DNA of 64,000 nucleotides, from the NCBI GenBank assembly GCA_031180665.1, contig JAPSLP010000020.1, positions 29,691 to 93,690 on the forward strand. Direction: 5' to 3'. The translations under genes and the position numbers were made by a program. Position 1 is the stretch's first letter. Each line of letters starts with the position of its first letter. The stretch is from Cupriavidus sp. (GTDB lineage Bacteria; Pseudomonadota; Gammaproteobacteria; Burkholderiales; Burkholderiaceae). Positions 22,015 to 31,303 of this stretch are shown piece by piece. Under the pieces are notes generated by a model, which saw only the letters and a program-made list of their open reading frames with translations, searched no databases and had not been told where the DNA came from.

Positions 22015-22500
22015 ATGGCGAAGAAGAACGAGATGAGCGTGAACATCGGGATTTCGGACAAGGACCGCAAGAAGATCGCCGAGGGCCTGTCCAAGCTGCT
22101 GGCGGACACCTACACGCTTTATCTGAAGACGCACAACTTCCACTGGAACGTCACCGGCCCGATGTTCAACACGCTGCATCTGATGTTCGAGACGCAGTAC
22201 ACCGAACTGGCACTGGCGGTCGACTCGATCGCGGAACGCATCCGCGCGCTGGGCTATCCGGCACCGGGCACCTACAAGGAATACGCACGGCTGTCGTCGA
22301 TCCAGGAGGAAGAGGGCGTGCCCGAGGCCACCGAGATGATCCGCAAGCTGGTCGAGGGCCAGGAGGCCGTGGTGCGCACCGCGCGCTCGATCTTCCCGCT
22401 GGTCGAGGCCGCCGCCGACGAGCCGTCCGCCGACCTGCTGACCCAGCGCATGCAGACGCACGAGAAGACCGCGTGGATGCTGCGCTCGATGCTGGCCTGA
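22015..22500 (+). CDS. dps: Dps ferritin-like DNA-protection protein
   Basis: A 161-residue miniferritin that oxidises Fe(II) with H2O2 and stores iron as a dodecamer. The ferroxidase residues His43, His55, Asp70 and Glu74 keep the 12-15-4 spacing of E. coli Dps. The lysine-rich N-terminus (MAKKNEM) could contact DNA. ATG 22015 is preferred, with GGAG 10 bases upstream; GTG 21985 would add ten residues. Its place after oxyR-katA fits peroxide defence. Confidence 0.94.
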   Translation: MAKKNEMSVNIGISDKDRKKIAEGLSKLLADTYTLYLKTHNFHWNVTGPMFNTLHLMFETQYTELALAVDSIAERIRALGYPAPGTYKEYARLSSIQEEEGVPEATEMIRKLVEGQEAVVRTARSIFPLVEAAADEPSADLLTQRMQTHEKTAWMLRSMLA

Positions 22501-22522
22501 GCGGGCTGGTGTCGTGACGATG

Positions 22523-22544
22523 CGCCGCCGCAGCGCCGGCGGCG
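22523..22544 (+). terminator. hairpin after dps
   Basis: CGCCGCCG and CGGCGGCG pair over 8 bp around a 6-base loop, 23 bases after the dps stop. The 3' side (TATCGTTCT) is only weakly T-rich, so termination is uncertain. Confidence 0.35.
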
Positions 22545-22690
22545 TATCGTTCTAGGTTGCAGCAGGAGCCTCGCCAGGGGTCATCGATCTGCCGGCAACC
22601 GCTGGGCCTCCTTCGTGCCCCGATCCCGATCCCGATCCCACTCCCTGCCCCGATCCCGTGCCGCTGTCCCGCTCCCACCGCCCGACCCCG

Positions 22691-23548
22691 ATGTTCGAAC
22701 GTCTCGCCCTGTACGCGCGCCTGGTGCGCATCGACAAGCCGATCGGCACGCTGCTGCTGCTGTGGCCGACCTTGTGGGCGCTGTGGATGGCCGCGGGCGG
22801 GCCGCCGCCGTGGCCGATCTTCTGGATCTTCGTGGTCGGTACCTTCCTGATGCGCTCGGCCGGCTGCGCGATGAACGACTGGGCCGACCGCGACTTCGAC
22901 AAGCACGTGAAGCGCACCCGCGAGCGGCCGCTGACGGCCGGCCGCATCCAGCCCTGGGAGGCGCTGGCGGTGGGGGGGACGCTGGCCGTGCTGGCCTTCT
23001 TGCTGATCCTGCCGCTCAATGCCCTGACCAAGTGGCTGTCGGTGGTGGCGGTGATCGTCGCGGCGACCTATCCCTTCTTCAAGCGCTTCTTCGCGATTCC
23101 GCAGGCGTACCTGGGCATCGCCTTCGGCTTCGGCATCCCGATGGCGTTCGCCGCGGTGCAGCAGCAGGTGCCGCCGGTGGCCTGGCTGATGCTGCTGGCC
23201 AATGTGTTCTGGTCGGTCGCCTACGACACCGCCTATGCGATGGTCGATCGCGACGACGATCTGCTGATCGGCATGAAGACCTCGGCGATCACGTTCGGCC
23301 GCTTCGATGTCGCCGCGATCATGATCTGCTACGCCGGCTTCCTGGCGCTGATGGCGCTGGCCGGCAACATGCTCGGGCTGGGCTGGCCGTACTGGCTCGG
23401 CCTGGCGGCCGCCGCGGCGACCGCCGTGTACCACTACACGCTGATCCGCGGGCGCGACCGCATGCTGTGCTTCGCGGCGTTCCGCCACAACAACTGGCTG
23501 GGCGCCTGGGTGTTTGCCGGCACCGCGCTGGCATACGCGCTGCGCTGA
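22691..23548 (+). CDS. ubiA: 4-hydroxybenzoate polyprenyltransferase
   Basis: A 285-residue integral-membrane prenyltransferase that attaches the polyprenyl tail to 4-hydroxybenzoate in ubiquinone synthesis. The first aspartate motif NDWADRDFD is at 62-70 and the second, [13 protein letters not shown], near 180. About eight or nine helices are expected. ATG 22691 starts a family-like [19 protein letters not shown]; no clear ribosome site precedes it, and GTG 22658 is an alternative. Confidence 0.95.
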   Translation: MFERLALYARLVRIDKPIGTLLLLWPTLWALWMAAGGPPPWPIFWIFVVGTFLMRSAGCAMNDWADRDFDKHVKRTRERPLTAGRIQPWEALAVGGTLAVLAFLLILPLNALTKWLSVVAVIVAATYPFFKRFFAIPQAYLGIAFGFGIPMAFAAVQQQVPPVAWLMLLANVFWSVAYDTAYAMVDRDDDLLIGMKTSAITFGRFDVAAIMICYAGFLALMALAGNMLGLGWPYWLGLAAAAATAVYHYTLIRGRDRMLCFAAFRHNNWLGAWVFAGTALAYALR

Positions 23549-23557
23549 ATGGCGTCG

Positions 23558-23623
23558 TTCCCGCGCAAGCGGGAAGCCAGCGGCGTCGCCAAGTCACTGG
23601 GTCCCCGCCCGCGCAGGGACGAC
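23558..23623 (+). repeat. two-hairpin dispersed repeat, copy B
   Basis: TTCCCGC-GCAA-GCGGGAA (23558-23575), then a spacer with CCAGCG, then GTCCCCGC-CCGC-GCAGGGAC (23601-23620) and GACGAC. One arm base of the second hairpin differs from the other copies. It fills the gap between convergent ubiA and proC. Confidence 0.85.
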
Positions 23624-23640
23624 CGTTCTCCGATCGCGCC

Positions 23641-24480
23641 TCAATCGTCCCGGCCGAATTCCTCGCCCATTTCCGCGCCGCGCGCCGCCGCGGCATGGAC
23701 CGCCTTGACGAAGGCCTCGCCCACCCCCGATTGCTCCAGCACCGTCAGCGCCGCGTAGGTGGTGCCGCCCTTGGACGTCACCCGCTCGCGCAGCGTGGCG
23801 ACCGGCTCGCTCGATTGCGCCGCCAGCGCGGCCGCCCCACGGAACGTCTCGATCGCCAGCTGGCGGCCTTGCGCCGCACTCAGGCCCAGCTCGGTGGCGG
23901 CACGCTCCATCGCCTCGATCACGTAGAACACATAGGCCGGGCCGCTGCCCGAGACCGCCGTGACCGCGTCCATCTGCGCATCGTTGTCGAGCCACACGCA
24001 TTGGCCGACCGCCTCGGCCAGCGCGGTCGCGATGGCGCGATCTTCGGCCGCCAGCGCGGCCGGTGCGCTCAGCCCCGTCATGCCCTTGCCAGCCAGTGCC
24101 GGCGTATTGGGCATCGAGCGCACCACGCGCGCATGGCCGCCGAGCCAGCGCTGGATGTCCTGCAGACGGATGCCCGCGGCCACGCTGATCACCAGGCTGC
24201 GGCTGCCGGCGGTGCGCAGATGCGGCAGCAGCTGCTCGGCCGCCTGGCGGAACTGCTGCGGCTTGGTCGCCATCACGATCACGTCGCTGCCCGCCAGTTC
24301 GGCGTCGGGCGTCTCGACGGTATGCACGCGCTGCTCGCGCGCCAGCCGTTCGCGCGCCGGCGCGTACGGGTCGGCGACGCGGATCGACGTGGGCGGCACG
24401 CCGCGCGCGATCAGGCCGCCGATCAGGGCGGTGGCAAGGTTGCCGCCGCCGACGAAGCCGAAGGTCAGAGTGGTGAGCAT
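23641..24480 (-). CDS. proC: pyrroline-5-carboxylate reductase
   Basis: A 279-residue NAD(P)H-dependent enzyme for the last step of proline synthesis. The Rossmann motif FGFVGGGNLATALIGGL is at about 7-23, VVRSMPNTPALAGKGMTG in the middle, and the C-terminal signature VTSKGGTTYAALTVLEQSGV is diagnostic. It lies 70 bases downstream of yggS on the same strand, a very common pairing in bacteria. Confidence 0.96.
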   Translation of the reverse strand: MLTTLTFGFVGGGNLATALIGGLIARGVPPTSIRVADPYAPARERLAREQRVHTVETPDAELAGSDVIVMATKPQQFRQAAEQLLPHLRTAGSRSLVISVAAGIRLQDIQRWLGGHARVVRSMPNTPALAGKGMTGLSAPAALAAEDRAIATALAEAVGQCVWLDNDAQMDAVTAVSGSGPAYVFYVIEAMERAATELGLSAAQGRQLAIETFRGAAALAAQSSEPVATLRERVTSKGGTTYAALTVLEQSGVGEAFVKAVHAAAARGAEMGEEFGRDD

Positions 24481-24550
24481 GGGTGGGTCTCGCTGTGAGT
24501 CGGGAATCGGGGAGTCGGAACGTGGACAGCCGGGCTGGTTCAAGCCGGTT

Positions 24551-25249
24551 TCAAGCCGGACGCGGGCGCGCGCCGAAGATCGCCGTGCCGACCCGCACGA
24601 TGGTCGCGCCTTCGGCCACCGCCGCTTCGAGGTCGCCGGACATGCCCATCGACAGCGTATCGACCGCCAGGCCATCCTCGCGCAGCGTCGCCAGCAACGC
24701 GCGCAGCGCGGCGAAGGGGCGGCGCTGCGCCGCGGCATCTTCCGCCGGCTCGGGAATGGCCATCAGGCCGCGCAGATGCAGATTGGGCAGCGGCGCGATG
24801 GCGCGCGCGAGGGGCAGCACGTCGGCCGGGGCGAGGCCGCTCTTGCTGGCCTCGCCGCTGATATTGACCTGGATGCAAACCTGCAACGGTCCCATCGAGG
24901 CCGGGCGCTGTGCCGACAGCCGCTCGGCAATGCGCAGCCGGTCGACCGAATGGACCCAGTCGAAGTGCTCGGCCACCGCGCGTGTCTTGTTGCTTTGCAG
25001 GGGGCCGATGAAGTGCCACGACAGCTGCTCGCGCAGCGATGCCAGCGCGGCGATCTTGTCGAGCCCTTCCTGCACGTAGTTCTCGCCGAAGGCGCGCTGG
25101 CCCGCCTCGAAGGCCTGGCGAACCGCGCCAGGCGGGAAGGTCTTGGACACCGCCAGCAGCGACACGTCGCCAGCCGGTCGGCCCGCCTCGAGTTCGGCGG
25201 CGGCAAGGCGCCGTCGCACGGCTTGCAGGTTCGCGGCTATGACCGGCAT
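24551..25249 (-). CDS. yggS: PLP homeostasis protein (YggS/PLPBP family)
   Basis: A 232-residue single-domain TIM-barrel protein that binds pyridoxal phosphate without known catalysis and helps B6 homeostasis. The PLP lysine is Lys36 in LLAVSKTFPP; GENYVQE, WHFIGPLQSNK and LSMGMSGDLEAAV are family motifs. The start MPVIAANLQAV at 25249 was chosen by likeness. It precedes proC on the same strand. Confidence 0.94.
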   Translation of the reverse strand: MPVIAANLQAVRRRLAAAELEAGRPAGDVSLLAVSKTFPPGAVRQAFEAGQRAFGENYVQEGLDKIAALASLREQLSWHFIGPLQSNKTRAVAEHFDWVHSVDRLRIAERLSAQRPASMGPLQVCIQVNISGEASKSGLAPADVLPLARAIAPLPNLHLRGLMAIPEPAEDAAAQRRPFAALRALLATLREDGLAVDTLSMGMSGDLEAAVAEGATIVRVGTAIFGARPRPA

Positions 25250-25275
25250 GGTTCGGCAAACATCGAAAGAAACGG

Positions 25276-25303
25276 TTGGCAACAAGGGGTAGGCCATTAT
25301 AGT
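25276..25303. promoter_or_regulatory. divergent promoter between yggS and gpx
   Basis: For gpx: TTGGCA (25276-25281), 16 bases, TATAGT (25298-25303), about 37 bases before the ATG. The overlapping minus-strand TATAAT (25301-25296) points toward yggS but lacks a clear -35. The two -10 boxes share bases, so the promoters may compete. Confidence 0.55.
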
Positions 25304-25340
25304 GTTTGCTTCCCAACCCATTCGCCGACAGGAACACGCC

Positions 25341-25835
25341 ATGGACAACGTCTACCAGTTCAGCGCCGAATCGCTGGCCGGCCAACCGGTATCGCTATCG
25401 CAGTTCGAGGGCAAGGTGCTGCTGATCGTCAATACGGCCAGCGAGTGCGGCTTCACGCCGCAGTACGCCGGCCTGCAGCGGCTGCACGAGCGCCATGCGG
25501 GGCGCGGTTTCGCGGTGCTCGGCTTTCCGTGCAACCAGTTCGGCAAGCAGGAGCCGGGCGATGCGCAGCAGATCGGCCAGTTCTGCGAATCGCGTTTCCA
25601 GGTCAGCTTCCCGATGTTCGCCAAGATCGACGTCAACGGCGCCAACGCGCATCCGCTGTATCGCTGGCTGACCGGGCAGAAGCCCGGCCTGCTCGGCATC
25701 GAGGCGATCAAATGGAACTTCACCAAGTTCCTGCTGCGCCGCGACGGCACGGTGTACAAGCGCTATGCGCCGACCACCAAGCCCGAGGACATCGAGGCCG
25801 ACATCGAGACGCTGCTGGCCGAGCCGGCGCGCTGA
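25341..25835 (+). CDS. glutathione peroxidase-like thiol peroxidase
   Basis: A 164-residue thioredoxin-fold peroxidase. The peroxidatic cysteine is Cys36 in NTASECGFTPQY, with LGFPCNQFGKQEPG and IKWNFTKFLL supplying the rest of the catalytic set. As in most bacterial members, cysteine replaces selenocysteine, and thioredoxin is the likely reductant. Starts at MDNVYQF with AGGAA upstream. Divergent from yggS. Confidence 0.94.
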   Translation: MDNVYQFSAESLAGQPVSLSQFEGKVLLIVNTASECGFTPQYAGLQRLHERHAGRGFAVLGFPCNQFGKQEPGDAQQIGQFCESRFQVSFPMFAKIDVNGANAHPLYRWLTGQKPGLLGIEAIKWNFTKFLLRRDGTVYKRYAPTTKPEDIEADIETLLAEPAR

Positions 25836-25865
25836 CTGCGCCAGCCGGCGGCCGGCGCTCTCCGC

Positions 25866-27422
25866 TCAGTCCTGGGGCGGCCCGGCCGGCGGCTGGGTTT
25901 CGCGCTCGCGCAGCAGCCGCTCCAGCAGCCGGTCGCGCGCGCGGTGCCGGCGCTCCAGCCGGGTCGATTCCTCGTCGAGCGCGCGGAACAGGCTGAAGCA
26001 CATCGCGGCCATCACCGCCGCGAACGGCAGCGCCGCCAGGATCGACATCGACTGCAGTCCCTTCAGCCCGCCCGACACCAGCAGCACCCCGGCGATCAGC
26101 GCGATCAGCACGCCCCAGATCAGCTTGAGCCGCGCCGGCGGCCGCGGATTGCCGTGGTCGGACATCATGCCGAGCACGAAGGTTGCGGAGTCCGCCGAGG
26201 TCACGAAGAACACCGTGACCAGCACGATCGCCAGGATGGAGGTCAGCGTCGCCGCCGGGTAGGCGTCGAGCAGCGCGAACAACGCCAGCGATGGGTCCTG
26301 CTGCACCGCCTGCACCACCGGCACGTGCTCGAACATCGACGCGTACAAGCCCGCGCCGCCAAACACGCCGAACCACAGGAAGCTGATCATTGTCGGCGCC
26401 AGCAGCACGCCGACGATGAACTCGCGGATGGTGCGGCCCTTCGAGATGCGCGCGATGAAGGTGCCCACGAAGGGCGCCCACGCGATCCACCAGGCCCAGT
26501 AGAACAGCGTCCAGTCGGCCACCCAGGTGCCCTTGCTGAACGGCGTCATGCGCATGCTCATGCCGACCAGGTTGTCCAGGTAGGCGCCGACCGTGGTGGT
26601 CAGTGCGTCCAGGATGAACGACGTCGGCCCCAGCACGAACACGGTCAACAGCAGCAGCACGGCCAGCACCATGTTCAGGTTGCTGAGCCACTGGATGCCG
26701 CGCGTCAGCCCGCTCAGCGACGAGAGGATGTACAGCGCGCCGGCCACCGCGATGATGATCAGTTCGACCGCGATATCGTTGGGTACGCCGAACACCCGGT
26801 ACAGTCCCGCGTTGATCTGCAGCGCGCCCAGCCCGAGCGAGGTGGCCACGCCGAAGGCGGTGGCGATCAGCGCCAGCACGTCGATCCATTTGCCGAGCGG
26901 CCCGTTGGCCCGCGCACCGATCAGCGGCTCGAAGGTGGTGCTGATCAGCATCGGCCGGTCCCGGTTGAACTGGAAGAAGGCCAGCGCCAGCGCGACGATC
27001 GAGTAGGCCGCCCACGGGTGCAGCCCCCAGTGGAAGAAGGCGTAGCGCAGCCCGGTGCCGGCCGCCTGCGGCGTCAGCGGTTCGAGACCGAGCGGCGGCT
27101 TGATCAGGTGGGAGACCGGCTCGGCCACGCCCCAGAAGACGAGGCCGATGCCCATGCCGGCGGCGAACAGCATCGAGAACCAGCTCAGCCGGTGGAACTG
27201 CGGTTCGGCGTCCTCGCCGCCGAGCCGGATGCTGCCGAAGCGTCCGAACGCCAGGTACAGCGCGAACACCAGGAAGCCGAACATCGACAGCAGGTAGAAC
27301 CAGCCGAAGCGCGCGATCACGCCCGTCAGCAGCCATTGCATGGTCGCGCCGAGCTGGTCGGGCGCCAAGGCGCCCCACAGCACGAACAGCGATACGAGCG
27401 CCAGAGCGAGCTTCAGTACCAT
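25866..27422 (-). CDS. BCCT family transporter
   Basis: A 518-residue inner-membrane protein with about 12 helices. The family motifs GMGIGLVFWGVAEP and DWTLFYWAWWIAWAPFVGTF, with FIARISKGRTIREF following, place it in the betaine-carnitine-choline transporter group. A charged tail of about 40 residues follows the last helix. A GGGAG site precedes the start. The substrate (choline, betaine or other quaternary amine) cannot be decided from sequence alone. It lies downstream of lrgB on the same strand. Confidence 0.92.
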   Translation of the reverse strand: MVLKLALALVSLFVLWGALAPDQLGATMQWLLTGVIARFGWFYLLSMFGFLVFALYLAFGRFGSIRLGGEDAEPQFHRLSWFSMLFAAGMGIGLVFWGVAEPVSHLIKPPLGLEPLTPQAAGTGLRYAFFHWGLHPWAAYSIVALALAFFQFNRDRPMLISTTFEPLIGARANGPLGKWIDVLALIATAFGVATSLGLGALQINAGLYRVFGVPNDIAVELIIIAVAGALYILSSLSGLTRGIQWLSNLNMVLAVLLLLTVFVLGPTSFILDALTTTVGAYLDNLVGMSMRMTPFSKGTWVADWTLFYWAWWIAWAPFVGTFIARISKGRTIREFIVGVLLAPTMISFLWFGVFGGAGLYASMFEHVPVVQAVQQDPSLALFALLDAYPAATLTSILAIVLVTVFFVTSADSATFVLGMMSDHGNPRPPARLKLIWGVLIALIAGVLLVSGGLKGLQSMSILAALPFAAVMAAMCFSLFRALDEESTRLERRHRARDRLLERLLRERETQPPAGPPQD

Positions 27423-27495
27423 CGCGTTCTCCCGGTCGGTTGTCGTTCGGTCCTGCGTCCGCGCTCGCCGAGCGCTCAAGCGCGGATCGGCTGGT

Positions 27496-28218
27496 TCAGC
27501 GCGGCATCCACGTCGCCAGCAAGGGCACCAGCACCGCGGTCAGCACGCCGTTCAGGCCCATGCCGAGCGCGGCGAAGGCGCCGGCCTCCTGGTTGACCTG
27601 GAAGGCCCGTGCGGTACCGATGCCGTGCGCCGCCAGCCCGGTGGCGAAGCCGCGCACGCTGTAGTCGCGCATGCCCAGCACGTTCAGGATCTTGGTCGCG
27701 CTGATCGCGCCGATGATGCCGGTGCCCATCACCAGCACCGCGGTCAGCGAGGGCAGGCCGCCGATCTTCTCGGCCACGCCCATCGCGATCGGAATGGTGA
27801 CCGACTTGGGCGCCAGCGAGCGCACCACCTCGGGCGAGGCGCCCAGCAGCCACGCGATGCCGACCGCCGACACCACCGCGACCAGCGAGCCCGCCAGCAG
27901 CCCGCCCAGCAGCGGCAGCACGTGCGCGCGCAACTTGGGCAATTGCTGGTAGAGCGGCACCGCCAGCGCCACGGTGGCCGGGCCGAGCAGGAAATGCACG
28001 AACTGCGCGCCGTCGAAATAGGTCTGGTAGGGCGTGCCCGTGACGGTCAGCACCGCAACCAGCAGCGCGACCGAAATCATCACCGGATTGGCCAGCGGCG
28101 AGAAACGCGCGCGTTCGTAGATGCGGAAGGCGAACACATAGGCCAGCAGCGTCGCGGTCAGCCCGAGCAGCGGGCTGGCGGCCAGATAGACCCAGATTTC
28201 GTTCAGGCGCGGCGTCAT
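27496..28218 (-). CDS. lrgB: LrgB/CidB family membrane protein
   Basis: A 240-residue protein with about seven helices. Motifs include LLGPATVALAVPLYQQ, LAPKSVTIPIAMGVAEKIGG and the C-terminal GLAAHGIGTARAFQ typical of LrgB. The LrgAB/CidAB proteins are described as holin/antiholin-like and, in some species, as pyruvate or organic-acid exporters. Its ATG overlaps the lrgA stop by four bases (ATGA), so the two are coupled. Confidence 0.93.
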   Translation of the reverse strand: MTPRLNEIWVYLAASPLLGLTATLLAYVFAFRIYERARFSPLANPVMISVALLVAVLTVTGTPYQTYFDGAQFVHFLLGPATVALAVPLYQQLPKLRAHVLPLLGGLLAGSLVAVVSAVGIAWLLGASPEVVRSLAPKSVTIPIAMGVAEKIGGLPSLTAVLVMGTGIIGAISATKILNVLGMRDYSVRGFATGLAAHGIGTARAFQVNQEAGAFAALGMGLNGVLTAVLVPLLATWMPR

Positions 28219-28613
28219 GGCGTGTCTCCCGCGTCGGCCGCGGCATCGTCCGCGGCGGGCCCGGTCGGGGACGCCGGCGGTTTGCGCATCAGCGCACGCG
28301 TGACGAGTGCCGTGGTGGCGATCGCCAGCCAGGTCGACAGCACCAGCGCGACGATGATCGGCATCCATTCGCCGCCGATACGGCTGCCATGCACCATGAT
28401 GCCGACGCCGGCCGGTACGAACAGCAGGGACAGATGCTTGAGCAGTTCGGCGGTGGTGCCCTGGATCATCGCCAGCAGGCGATCGTCGATCGCGAGCCAG
28501 CAGAACAGCAGGATCATGCCGATCACGGGACCAGGCACGGGCAGGCGCAGCGCGTAGCTGAACACCTCGCCCACGGATTGGAATACCAGCAGGATGGCAA
28601 ACGTCTGGAGCAT
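28215..28613 (-). CDS. lrgA: LrgA/CidA family membrane protein
   Basis: A 132-residue protein with four helices and the family motif LRLPVPGPVIGMILLF at about 23-38, then LLFVPAGVGIMVHG. The Ala/Asp-rich tail is cytosolic-type. It lies directly downstream of the glcDEF-like genes and overlaps lrgB. The neighbourhood with 2-hydroxyacid oxidases makes an organic-acid transport role attractive, but this is inference. Confidence 0.92.
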   Translation of the reverse strand: MLQTFAILLVFQSVGEVFSYALRLPVPGPVIGMILLFCWLAIDDRLLAMIQGTTAELLKHLSLLFVPAGVGIMVHGSRIGGEWMPIIVALVLSTWLAIATTALVTRALMRKPPASPTGPAADDAAADAGDTP

Positions 28614-28681
28614 GCGAGAGGCAGGTTGGTCGGCCGGGCGGAATCACCGCGATTCCCCAGGCGGCAGCCTCCCGCGCACCG

Positions 28682-29926
28682 TCAACCGAGCATGCGATCC
28701 ACCAGTTCGATCCAGTGCAGCACCGGCGTCTGCGTGCCGCTTTGCAGATGGGTGATGCAGCCGATATTGGCGGACACGATGGTGTCCGGCTGCGTGGCCT
28801 GCAGTTTGGCGAGCTTGTCGTCGCGCAGGCGATAGGCCAGGTCCGGCTGCAACACCGAGTAGGTACCCGCCGATCCGCAGCACAGGTGGCTGTCTGCGCA
28901 GAGTTTGACCTCGACGCCGAGTGCGGTCAAGAGCGCCTCCACCTTGCCCCGGATCTGCTGGCCGTGCTGCAGCGTGCACGGCGGGTGCCACGCGACCCGC
29001 TGCGCGGGCGGCGGCGCGGCGTCGGCAAGCCGTTGCAGCGGCTCGGCGAACGCGGGCAGCAGTTCCGACACGTCGCGCGTCAGCGCCGAGATGCGCGCCG
29101 CGCGTTCGGCGTACCCGGGGTCGTGGCGCAGCAGATGGCCGTACTCCTTGACCATCACGCCGCAGCCCGAGGCGTTCATCACGATCGCCTCGGCGCCCGC
29201 TTCGACATGCGGCCACCACGCATCGATATTGCGGCGCATATTGTCGAGCCCGCCCGGATGGTCGCCATTGTGGTAGCGAATGGCTCCGCAACAACCGGCC
29301 TCTGGCGCGACGATCATCTGCACGCCGAGACGATCGAACACCCGCGCGGTCGCGGCATTGATGTCGGGCGACATCGACGGTTGCACGCAGCCGGCCAGCA
29401 ACAGCATCTTGCGCTCGTGCTGGCGTTGCGGCCACGCGCCGGCGGGCGCGGCCACCGGCACCTTGTTGCGCAGCACCTCGGGCAGCAGCGGACGCACCAG
29501 CTGCCCCATGCGCATCGCCGCGCCGAACAGGCGCGGGCGCGTCAGCCCTTCGCGCAGCACCCAGCGCGCGATGCGCTGGCGCGCCGGGCGATGCAGGCCC
29601 TGCTCGGCGAGCCGCTCGTCGACGACCTGGCGGCCGATATCGACCAGCCGGCCGTAGGTGACGCCCGACGGGCACGTCGATTCGCAGTTGCGGCAGGTCA
29701 GGCAGCGGTCCAGATGCAGGCGCGTGCTTTCGGTGACGGGGTTGCCCTCGAGCACCTGCTTCATCAGATAGATGCGCCCGCGCGGGCCATCGAGCTCGTC
29801 GCCGAGCAGCTGGTAGGTCGGACAGGTCGCGGTGCAGAAGCCGCAGTGCACGCACTTGCCGACGATGGACTTGGCTTCTTCGCCATCGGGCGTGTCGCGG
29901 AGGAAATCGGCCAGGGTCGTTTGCAT
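28682..29926 (-). CDS. glcF: glycolate oxidase iron-sulfur subunit
   Basis: A 414-residue protein with two [4Fe-4S] ferredoxin motifs (Cys25/28/31/35 in CVHCGFCTATCP and Cys75/78/81/85 in CLTCRNCESTCP). Two cysteine-rich CCG-type domains follow, with AGCCGAIRYHNGD and CCGSAGTYSVLQ. It passes electrons from GlcD/GlcE to the quinone pool at the membrane. It is encoded after glcE as in most glc operons. Confidence 0.96.
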   Translation of the reverse strand: MQTTLADFLRDTPDGEEAKSIVGKCVHCGFCTATCPTYQLLGDELDGPRGRIYLMKQVLEGNPVTESTRLHLDRCLTCRNCESTCPSGVTYGRLVDIGRQVVDERLAEQGLHRPARQRIARWVLREGLTRPRLFGAAMRMGQLVRPLLPEVLRNKVPVAAPAGAWPQRQHERKMLLLAGCVQPSMSPDINAATARVFDRLGVQMIVAPEAGCCGAIRYHNGDHPGGLDNMRRNIDAWWPHVEAGAEAIVMNASGCGVMVKEYGHLLRHDPGYAERAARISALTRDVSELLPAFAEPLQRLADAAPPPAQRVAWHPPCTLQHGQQIRGKVEALLTALGVEVKLCADSHLCCGSAGTYSVLQPDLAYRLRDDKLAKLQATQPDTIVSANIGCITHLQSGTQTPVLHWIELVDRMLG

Positions 29927-30060
29927 GATAGGGACCAGAGTGGTTGTCGCGCCGGCTTGTCGTTTGGCTTGTCGCCTGTATTTGTCGTGGGGACTTGCCG
30001 AGGCGCTTGTCTAGCGAATCGGGGATGGCGCGCAATGGAGCCGGGAATGGAGCGCCAAAT

Positions 30061-31167
30061 TCAGAGCTCCGGGTACAGCCGCCCCGGATTGAAGATGCCG
30101 GCCGGATCGAAGGCCGCCTTCAGCCGCGCGTGGATCGCCATCAGCGGCGCCGACTGCGGCGTGAACACGCCCTCCGACTTGTCGCCGTTACGGAACAGCG
30201 TCGCGTGTCCCCCGGAGGCCTGCGCGATGTCCCGCACCTGCGCGGCCGGTACCGGTTGCGCCGGAATCCACCAGCGCTGGCCGCCGCCCCATTCGATCAG
30301 CTGCGTGCCGCCCGCCGCCGGCGGCAGGGCCAGCGGCGCGGCCATGGTCGGCAGCGCCAGGCGCCACAGCGGCGCGCCGGCATGGGACGGCGCGAAGAAC
30401 GGATGGGTCTGCTCGCGCAGTGCCTGCCACAGGGCCTGCGCCTCGCCTTGCCCGATCGCCTCGCCGCCGAGACGCTCGCGCGCGGCGCGCAACGCCGCCG
30501 CCGCGCCGGACAGCCGCACGTGCAGCACGCCGTCGTGCCAGACCGAGGCGGCGATCGGCAGCGGCTGCCCGCCCCATTGGTTCAGGCGCTGCAGCGCCTC
30601 GGCCTCGCCCAGTTCGAAGCGCAGCGTGGCGTCGTCGAACGGCACCGGCAGCACCTTCAGCGAGACTTCGAGAATCAGCCCCAACGTGCCCAGCGAGCCG
30701 GCAATCAGCCGCGACACATCGTAGCCCGCGACGTTCTTCATCACCTGGCCGCCGAACTGCAGCGTGTCGCCGCGGCCGTCCATCATCTGCACGCCCAGCA
30801 CGAAGTCGCGCAGCGCGCCGACCGACTGCCGGCGCGGACCCGAGAGGCCCGCCGCGACCGCGCCGCCCAGCGTCGCGCGGCGGATGCCGTCGGCGCCGGC
30901 GAAGTGCGGCGGCTCGAAGGCCAGCATCTGGCGCCGTTCGGCCAGCGTCGCCTCGATCTCGGCCAGCGGCGTGCCACAGCGCGCGGTGATCACCAGCTCG
31001 GCGGGGTCGTAGTCGACGATGCCGGCATGGCCGCGCGTGTCCAGCAGCTCGCCCTGGGGCGGCTGGCCGTAGAAGTCCTTGCTGCCGCCGCCGGTGAAGC
31101 GCAGCGGCGTGCGGCTGGCGGCGGCGTGCCGGATGGCATCGCGGAAGGCGTCGAGCTTGTCTTGCAT
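30061..31167 (-). CDS. glcE: glycolate oxidase FAD-binding subunit
   Basis: A 368-residue PCMH-type FAD protein. RFTGGGSKDFYGQ and the RRATLGGAVAAGLSGPRRQ segment are FAD contacts, and MMDGRGDTLQFGGQVMKNVAGYD is typical of GlcE (both are longer runs read in place). It lacks the full C-terminal catalytic domain of GlcD and acts as a partner subunit. Separated from glcD by the ion-channel gene. Confidence 0.95.
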   Translation of the reverse strand: MQDKLDAFRDAIRHAAASRTPLRFTGGGSKDFYGQPPQGELLDTRGHAGIVDYDPAELVITARCGTPLAEIEATLAERRQMLAFEPPHFAGADGIRRATLGGAVAAGLSGPRRQSVGALRDFVLGVQMMDGRGDTLQFGGQVMKNVAGYDVSRLIAGSLGTLGLILEVSLKVLPVPFDDATLRFELGEAEALQRLNQWGGQPLPIAASVWHDGVLHVRLSGAAAALRAARERLGGEAIGQGEAQALWQALREQTHPFFAPSHAGAPLWRLALPTMAAPLALPPAAGGTQLIEWGGGQRWWIPAQPVPAAQVRDIAQASGGHATLFRNGDKSEGVFTPQSAPLMAIHARLKAAFDPAGIFNPGRLYPEL

Positions 31168-31303
31168 GGCGTTGGCAGGGGATGGCTAGGGTTCTGGTTG
31201 TCTTCGGTTCAGGCGCTTGCGGGCGGCACATGGCCGCGCCCGGCGGCGCTTCTGTTCTGTCGTTCTGTTGTCCTGGCGTTCCGTCGATCGTCGCCGCGGG
31301 ACG

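Noticed and set aside
22622..22657. Short GATCCC hexamer repeats ahead of ubiA
   Set aside because: Three perfect units and a degenerate one; too short and too GC-driven to call a functional repeat.
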